The notes beneath the pieces are model-generated. The model saw only the letters and a program-made list of their open reading frames with translations. It was not told where the DNA came from and made no database searches. Shown here piece by piece: positions 58,735-64,000 of a stretch of 64,000 bases of DNA (its first letter is position 1; each line of letters opens with the position of its first letter). The stretch comes from Oegoconia quadripuncta (taxonomy: Eukaryota; Arthropoda; Insecta; Lepidoptera; Autostichidae), in NCBI GenBank assembly GCA_949316235.1, contig OX438750.1, forward strand, positions 19,718,865 to 19,782,864, written 5' to 3'. The position numbers were made by a program, and so were the translations under genes.

Positions 58735-58830
58735 AAATTCAAAAGTCAAAAATATTTTATTCAATGTAGGATATAAATATATCACTTATTGAAAGTCTTC
58801 ATATTATTTTTTTTTAACTACATCGCTTTA
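58735..58830 (-). repeat. LINE 3' end scrap
   Basis: 'caaaagtcaaaaatatttta' followed by 'ttcaatgtaggatataaata' resembles the complement of the LINE tail at 42804-42860. Confidence 0.5.
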
Positions 58831-60590
58831 CATGGTGCTACGTTTTAAATTGGTTTCCATCTTTACAAAAGCCTAAAGCATTACACTCCGCATTACCTAA
58901 TCAAAGTGTCATTTACGTAACACACGTAGCAGCACATAGAGTAGTCATTTTTGATTATGTGATGATAACACCTCCTCTGCACACTAATCGCTTTTACATT
59001 CAATGAATAAATTGTAATGAACAAATCAGCTGGCCATAGCCCGCGGCCCCTACCACTGTGTAATTATCGAAATAAACTCGAACAAACGCCATTACTCCGC
59101 ATCCGAAGTTGATGGACGTCGTTATGCGTCATTTTAATGCAGTTACAACAAATCGAGAAATCGATAAGTTCGCGATAAAGTGGCACAGTGTATCGATAAT
59201 AAGTGCACCGAGAGGATAATTACACGGTAGCCGTGATGATAAGCGTCGACACTATTGTGCATAATGTCGTCCAGTATTACTAAATTATAGAGTACATACG
59301 ACGGTGGTGCCTGCCTCCGTCGACCGGTCTTTATCATGAGGTAGGGTTCCATCAGATTACATTAAATCCAATAAAACCTAAGACCAAACTCTGTACGGTG
59401 TGTCTTCCAAGATATTTATAACAGAATTTAAGCCTAAGAAGGGGGCCGCGATTTCAGTAGGCATGAGATAAAGTAATTCAGAATTCCTTTCCAGCATAAA
59501 AAGCAGTGACGGTATGTTACAGAAATGATAAGAAACTAAGATGATGAAAAATCGTTATTTTTGCCGGACGAAAAGCTAACGGAATTCGGCATGAATTAAT
59601 TTTTCGGCTAAAAAAAAAATCAAGATTTTTATTTGGTATTTTTAATCAAACGTACTTGATAGGTTGTATTTTAATTGTACATCCTATTAAATGAGCAAAA
59701 TAAAACTCCAGTTTAATTTCATTATTTTAATCAATCTATCTACTAAGTAACACGGCTTCACTGTAGGTAATATTACATTTTTAATGAATTCAACCGTTTC
59801 ATTTAAACGTAAGGAAATTAGTTGTTGTTATTAATTAAACGCCGTTCATTTGACAATAGACAGACGAGGTCGCGCTTTCTGTTCCGGAGCGCTCAGAATA
59901 ATTCGCGAAAAAAGTCGAAAACGATTATTTCGACCGAACATGGCCAAGAACTCGAAACTCAATTTTTGGCTAGAATTCTTGTAAATATGTAAAAACCTTA
60001 GCGAAAGAGAGAAGAGCTATTAACTGACGGACATGACACTACATCTCCAATATACTGGAATGTCAAAGATAATGTTTCTTTTAAGTAATAAATGAATTAA
60101 TAAAGCATGTCTACCACGTATTCGTCAGTGAGTGCCAGATTTAGGCCATGAGCATCAAAATTCTAAAGTCCCTTTCCTCACGCGTATTATTCGATACCAA
60201 ATCCTACTGAACCCTTCACGAGTAATCTAGATGCACTGACAGCTCGTCTCGTCACCCGTCGCATTATAAATTCAGCGCAAGCGCACGGGCTTTTTCCACT
60301 TTGAACCACAATAAATAACCTGTCCGCTCTGTCTTCAATTCTTTTCAATCAATATTAAACGAAATCAAAATGTATTTCGTGGTGATTTAAAGGGAGCAAA
60401 GGAACGTGTAAGTAGTTTCCCGTTAAAGCTTTACGGAGATGCATGAAACATCTTGTTTGGATACTTCTTCAAGTCTCCATATAGATAATGTTATATTTTG
60501 CTTTTTCTAAACTGCGAATAGGGAATATATATATTTTCTAACTATTAAAAAACAAAGTAGCTTCCACGTCTGTCTCTTTAAACGCTTTGT
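58830..60590. other. Intergenic DNA
   Basis: No gene or element was recognised. A 69-codon minus frame at 59143-59352 has no known domain. Confidence 0.4.
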
Positions 60591-60594
60591 TGTT

Positions 60595-60715
60595 TTAAGA
60601 GGGTTTATATTCCGTCAGTGGCGCCCTCATTGGATAAATTAAGATTCCTTTTTAAATACTGTATAAATAAAAAAAAATCACTCTGCCCTGCACTCGAGAA
60701 GCTTAAAAGTTAATT
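60595..60715 (+). mobile_element. TTAA-flanked MITE, left part (M2)
   Basis: TTAA at 60595-60598 is followed by GAGGGTTTATATTCCGTCAG, 'gcgccctcattggataaatt' and 'cctgcactcgagaagcttaa', matching M1. The right part is missing; a Helitron-like copy follows. Confidence 0.7.
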
Positions 60716-60726
60716 ATATATAATAA

Positions 60727-60945
60727 TCTATGTAATATTATAAATGCGAAAATATGGATGTTTGTTAGTTGCTCAATCACTGCGAAACGGATGAACGGAT
60801 TTGGATGAAATTTGGTATGTAGGTAGAATATACTCTGGATTGAGACATAGAATATTTATCTCGATAAAATGAGTAGTTCCCGCGGGATAAATAAATTTCC
60901 GCGATAAAGTTATACCACGCAGGCTTAGCCGCGGGCGGAAGATAG
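60727..60945 (+). mobile_element. Helitron-like element (H3)
   Basis: It starts A|TCTATG then 'taatattataaatgcgaaaa'. The core is 'cggatttggatgaaatttgg' and 'agtagttcccgcgggataaa'. It ends 'ttagccgcgggcggaagata' G|T, a CTAG end decayed to ATAG. It follows M2 directly. Confidence 0.6.
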
Positions 60946-61261
60946 TTATTTTCTATAAATGCATGTATAATCCATATGAACGTTCTGCAAATCCCTATGA
61001 TAGTGAAAACGGTGTCAAACTACTTTGCGTAGTTTTTAGTAGTAGTAGTTTTATCCAAATCTAACAACAAACAAACATCAATCAATCGATACTAGTTAGA
61101 AGTTAGATTTCACCCGTGCTAGTAGCGAATAGTTCAGAATTGGTCGTTACATCAACTCGGAACGTATAGTCCACATTAATATTCTGTGCAGTTCTGTTTG
61201 TATTTTCAAGTTAATGGAGAAGCATTGTAAGTGGCCACCACTAAATGCAGTTGAGTAGTTA

Positions 61262-61520
61262 TTTATTATTATTAAGAGCCCATAGTGTCCCACTGCTGGG
61301 CAAAGGCCTCCCTCATCTGTTTCCAATCGTTTCTGTTCTTGGCGAGCACAAACCATCCCTTATCAAAACTGTCAAGCTCGTCTCTCCACCGTTTTCGCGG
61401 TCTGCCCCGTTTGCGTCTGGCGGTTGTAGGAGTCCAAATAGTGGACGCATTTGCCCACAACTCGCACGGCATGCGGCCCACGTGACCCGCCCAGTCCCAC
61501 TTCAACGTTGCCGCTTTTTT
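61262..61520 (-). pseudogene. RTE-like LINE ORF2 C-terminus with (TAA)n tail
   Basis: The minus strand gives WDWAGHVGRMPCELWANA, then RRKRGRPRKRWRDELDSF and DWKQMREAFAQQWDTMGS. The WAGHVxRM...GRPxxRWxDEL...AFAQQW order is the C-terminal signature of RTE-type and related LINE ORF2 proteins. The stop TAA (61272-61274) is the first unit of a TAA-rich run, so stop codon and tail coincide. No RT domain remains. Confidence 0.8.
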
Positions 61521-61610
61521 CCCTACGTCAAAGATCCGAGTCCGTGAGCGTAGTTGAGTTAAAAATGTTGCGTTGAGTAGTATTTAGTTAAAAATGTTGC
61601 CAAAGATATA

Positions 61611-62636
61611 CAGGGTGTCCCTGGAAGTATGGATCAAATCGAACAGGGGCATGGGGAAGGTCATTCCCAAACTTTTTAACCCTATGAATGTCGGTGCCAT
61701 TTTTGACGGTTCAAAAGTTATGATCAATTTTTTACATTTTCATATTATCGAATAGTACTTATACAAAAAAATTTTTTAAAAGAAAACTAGCAAAGCTATC
61801 AGCTTAATTTTTTTTTCACGATGTTTGTTCGAGCATGTGACTTTCATGTTTTAATACTTTTATGTCGATAGCAGACATGATTCCTACAAAAAAAAAGATT
61901 GAATACAAAGACATTGGTCTGCCAAAAATTTCACTCAATTTTCAAGCGATTGCCATGGGAAAAAAATGTACTGGAGAAAGTTGACCACGTATCACAAAAA
62001 GTTGCCCATTCCATACAGATTCTTTTGAGATGTGTAACACTGGGTTACTCTTATTAATTTAAAAGTTATTAGATTTTTTTATCATCAAGGTCGCTTTTTC
62101 AAAACTTTCGAACTTCTAAGATTTTAATATTTTTAGCTTTAAATACGATTTACTCTCAACCCTCATGTACAAAGTCACCTATCCGAGCACTTTGGTGTGG
62201 TTAAAATAATAAGACAAAATTTTTTAAAGTAAAATCTCAAACTTTTATTTTTTTTAGATTTAAAACAATTATGTGTAATAAAGAATTAAAGAACAAAAAA
62301 ATAATTTGAATAATGTTATCAAAGTAATTGCTCAAAATTTCTGCCCCTCATCCTCAAACATAACTGACATCGACGAATGAAATTTGTTTTTATTCGTCGA
62401 AAAGCCCTTGAATTATTTTTTATGTAGGCGGTCGCAGCTGTAATTTTCTGTCGAAGTTGTTCCTCGGTAGCCTCGGTTATTTGTATAAGCACTATTCGAT
62501 AATATGAAAATGTAAAAAATTGATCATAACTTTTGAACCGTCAAAAATGGCACCGACATTCATAGGGTTAAAAAGTTTGGGAATGACCTTCCCCATGTCC
62601 CTGTTCAATTTGATCCATACTTCCAGGGACACCCTG
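61611..62636. mobile_element. 1026-bp mariner/IS630-like element with ~157-bp inverted repeats
   Basis: The left arm 61611-61767 and right arm 62480-62636 start CAGGGTGTCCCTGGAAGTAT and agree at all but about three positions. TA flanks both ends (61609-61610, 62637-62638). The high arm identity suggests a fairly recent insertion. Inside, on the minus strand, lies the transposase remnant listed next. It is non-autonomous. Confidence 0.85.
62319..62490 (-). pseudogene. Mariner-like transposase C-terminal remnant
   Basis: Minus-strand translation gives ITEATEEQLRQKITAATAYI, KNNSRAFRRIKTNFIRRCQL and CLRMRGRNFEQLL, ending at TGA (62319-62321). The pattern TEExLRQxI..A...I......R....F..R...C....G..FE.LL-stop is the usual last ~55 residues of DD[34-37]D mariner/IS630 transposases of arthropods. 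Everything upstream, including the catalytic DDE/D residues, has been deleted up to the inverted repeat. Confidence 0.75.
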
Positions 62637-62639
62637 TAT

Positions 62640-63728
62640 TTATACTGTTTTCATAAAATTTATACTACAAATTCAATGAAATTGATTGATAACACAATAA
62701 ATATTAAATTTACCATTTTTAGACTAAATTACGAATTATCTGAAACATAAATGTGGCATCAAATTATAATTTTTAAATGACTTCAAAAAAGTAAGTTCTC
62801 ATAACAACATGTACGAGTATGTTTGTATTACGTTAAGTATTAGAAACATATATTTTTGACGATGCCCCTGTAAAAAAAAGACATATTTTCTTTTTTTTAG
62901 TATCACAGTACGAGTACTTTATTAATCTGTGTTAAAATTGTTAATGGATATATTATATAATAACATCTTAATATTAAAAATGTAATTAATTTAAAGCGAT
63001 CTTGAAATTCTTCATAAGGTATTACGGTTTCTTCCTAAGTTGATCTTACGATATCACTACAAAATTCAACAATTATATTCTTTTTTGCACCAAAATATTA
63101 CATATAACAGAGTACAAACGATAGGTCATGTTCAAAGGTGGACTTATCTCTTTAACATTTCTCTGCAGTAAGGTATTCACTAGCATTATGTTTTAAAACG
63201 CCATGCGTGTGTTAATCGCATGATTTTTTAACCGCGACGGCCTCCTCCTTCATCTGGCGGTAGTGCTTTTGTGTGCAAGAAAGGAGATTTCTATAACGCC
63301 TAAACGGCAGATAGATTTTGATGTGCAAGGTGTCGTTATATTCGTCTTGATCCCCAGATCCAACATGACAGCAGCAAAATACAAAGTGTCCTGTCTGGTT
63401 TTTGTTTGTAAGTACTTATTGTTATTATTTTTAATGAAGATCAATAGTAACATAGAGGAATAAACCTCGATGCATACTCGTAAATCATAGTCTAATTCCA
63501 GACATCCGTACATTAAATATTCAGTATTAGACAAGTTTTTCGCAATAACTCGATCTCGATCAGAGTTAGGTACCTGCCAATTATTGGCGATTCGCTGCGA
63601 TCCGTTATTAAATAACAGGGGTGTATGACGTAATAATATAAACAGAAAAATCACTCGTTAATATGACAATGCCAATAGAATTACGAAAGAAGTCTCGTAA
63701 TATGCGGGCAAGGTGAAGAGTAATTTTA
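62640..63728. other. Intergenic DNA
   Basis: No gene or element was recognised. A 134-codon minus frame at 63250-63654 overlaps a 66-codon plus frame; neither has a recognised domain. Confidence 0.4.
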
Positions 63729-63730
63729 GA

Positions 63731-63800
63731 TTAAGAGGGTTTATTCCGCCCAGTGGTGCCCTCATTAGATAAATTATCGTTTTAAATACAGAATATGTAC
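63731..63800 (+). mobile_element. TTAA-flanked MITE, left end (M3)
   Basis: TTAA at 63731-63734 is followed by GAGGGTTTATTCCGCCCAGT and 'gccctcattagataaatta', matching M1 and M2. Similarity fades after about 63795. Confidence 0.65.
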
Positions 63801-64000
63801 GGAACCGCACATTTTATCATAATTTTATTTAATACATAAACGCTGACCGCTGCACACAGTGGCCGACGAGCTTTGCATTAGCATTGAATATTATCAGTGA
63901 ATAAAAAGCACGGTTGTACGACTTTCTTTCAACCCTCACATCATCGTTAAGTATCATCAGAGCATTTAGCATTCAGCAGTAGCATTCCATCCAACTATCC

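Noticed and set aside
63250..63654. 134-codon - frame
   Set aside because: No domain recognised; overlapped by a + frame; no supporting signal.

Overview
The window looks like AT-rich nuclear DNA from a moth or butterfly (Lepidoptera). The evidence is a single GC-rich coding exon with a spliced structure and an insect-type PRDM/hamlet zinc-finger cluster. It lies in a sea of tRNA-derived and 5S-rRNA-derived SINEs, non-LTR retrotransposon 3' ends, Helitron-like elements with A|TC...CTAG|T edges, and small inverted-repeat elements. The species cannot be named from the sequence alone.

Only one host protein-coding exon can be defended: the terminal coding exon of a hamlet/PRDM16/MECOM-type gene at 37002-37795 on the + strand. 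It carries a PLDLR CtBP-recruitment motif, three C2H2 fingers and a conserved acidic/aromatic tail motif. It is followed by an unusually long, repeat-free, AT-rich presumptive 3' UTR with several AATAAA signals (to about 39960). The UTR has candidate Pumilio sites and candidate miR-7, miR-9 and miR-124 seed matches. The 37 kb upstream shows no other recognisable exon and is best read as intron, or intron plus intergenic DNA, of the same gene. The DNA after about 40 kb is intergenic.

Layout. 1-9 kb: unique AT-rich DNA with SINE copies, twin perfect hairpins at 8223-8281 and a LINE scrap. 9-26 kb: 5S-derived SINE, tRNA SINEs, Helitron-like copies and one LINE C-terminal remnant. 26-34 kb: a TTAA-flanked inverted-repeat element, an inverted pair of tRNA SINEs and a three-unit 135-bp tandem array whose monomers are themselves dyads. 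34-37 kb: a 128-bp TA-flanked element, an 825-bp foldback element with 268-bp arms and a second MITE, all directly upstream of the hamlet exon. 37-40 kb: exon and 3' UTR. 40-54 kb: MITEs, a Helitron-like element split by LINE sequence, several SINEs, a decayed LINE with a 27-bp perfect hairpin at its 3' end, and an RNase H-bearing LINE remnant. 54-64 kb: a LINE end whose 3' tail is a perfect 500-bp array of 100 AATAT units, an RTE-like LINE end with a (TAA)n tail, and a 1026-bp mariner-like element that keeps the C-terminal codons of its transposase.

No multi-gene novel system, CRISPR array, operon or defence island is visible. The items most worth following are structural: the 5S-derived SINE family, a SINE subfamily carrying a CTCF-like motif, the dyad tandem array, the perfect hairpins, the LINE-tail origin of the AATAT array, and the foldback element placed inside the last hamlet intron.
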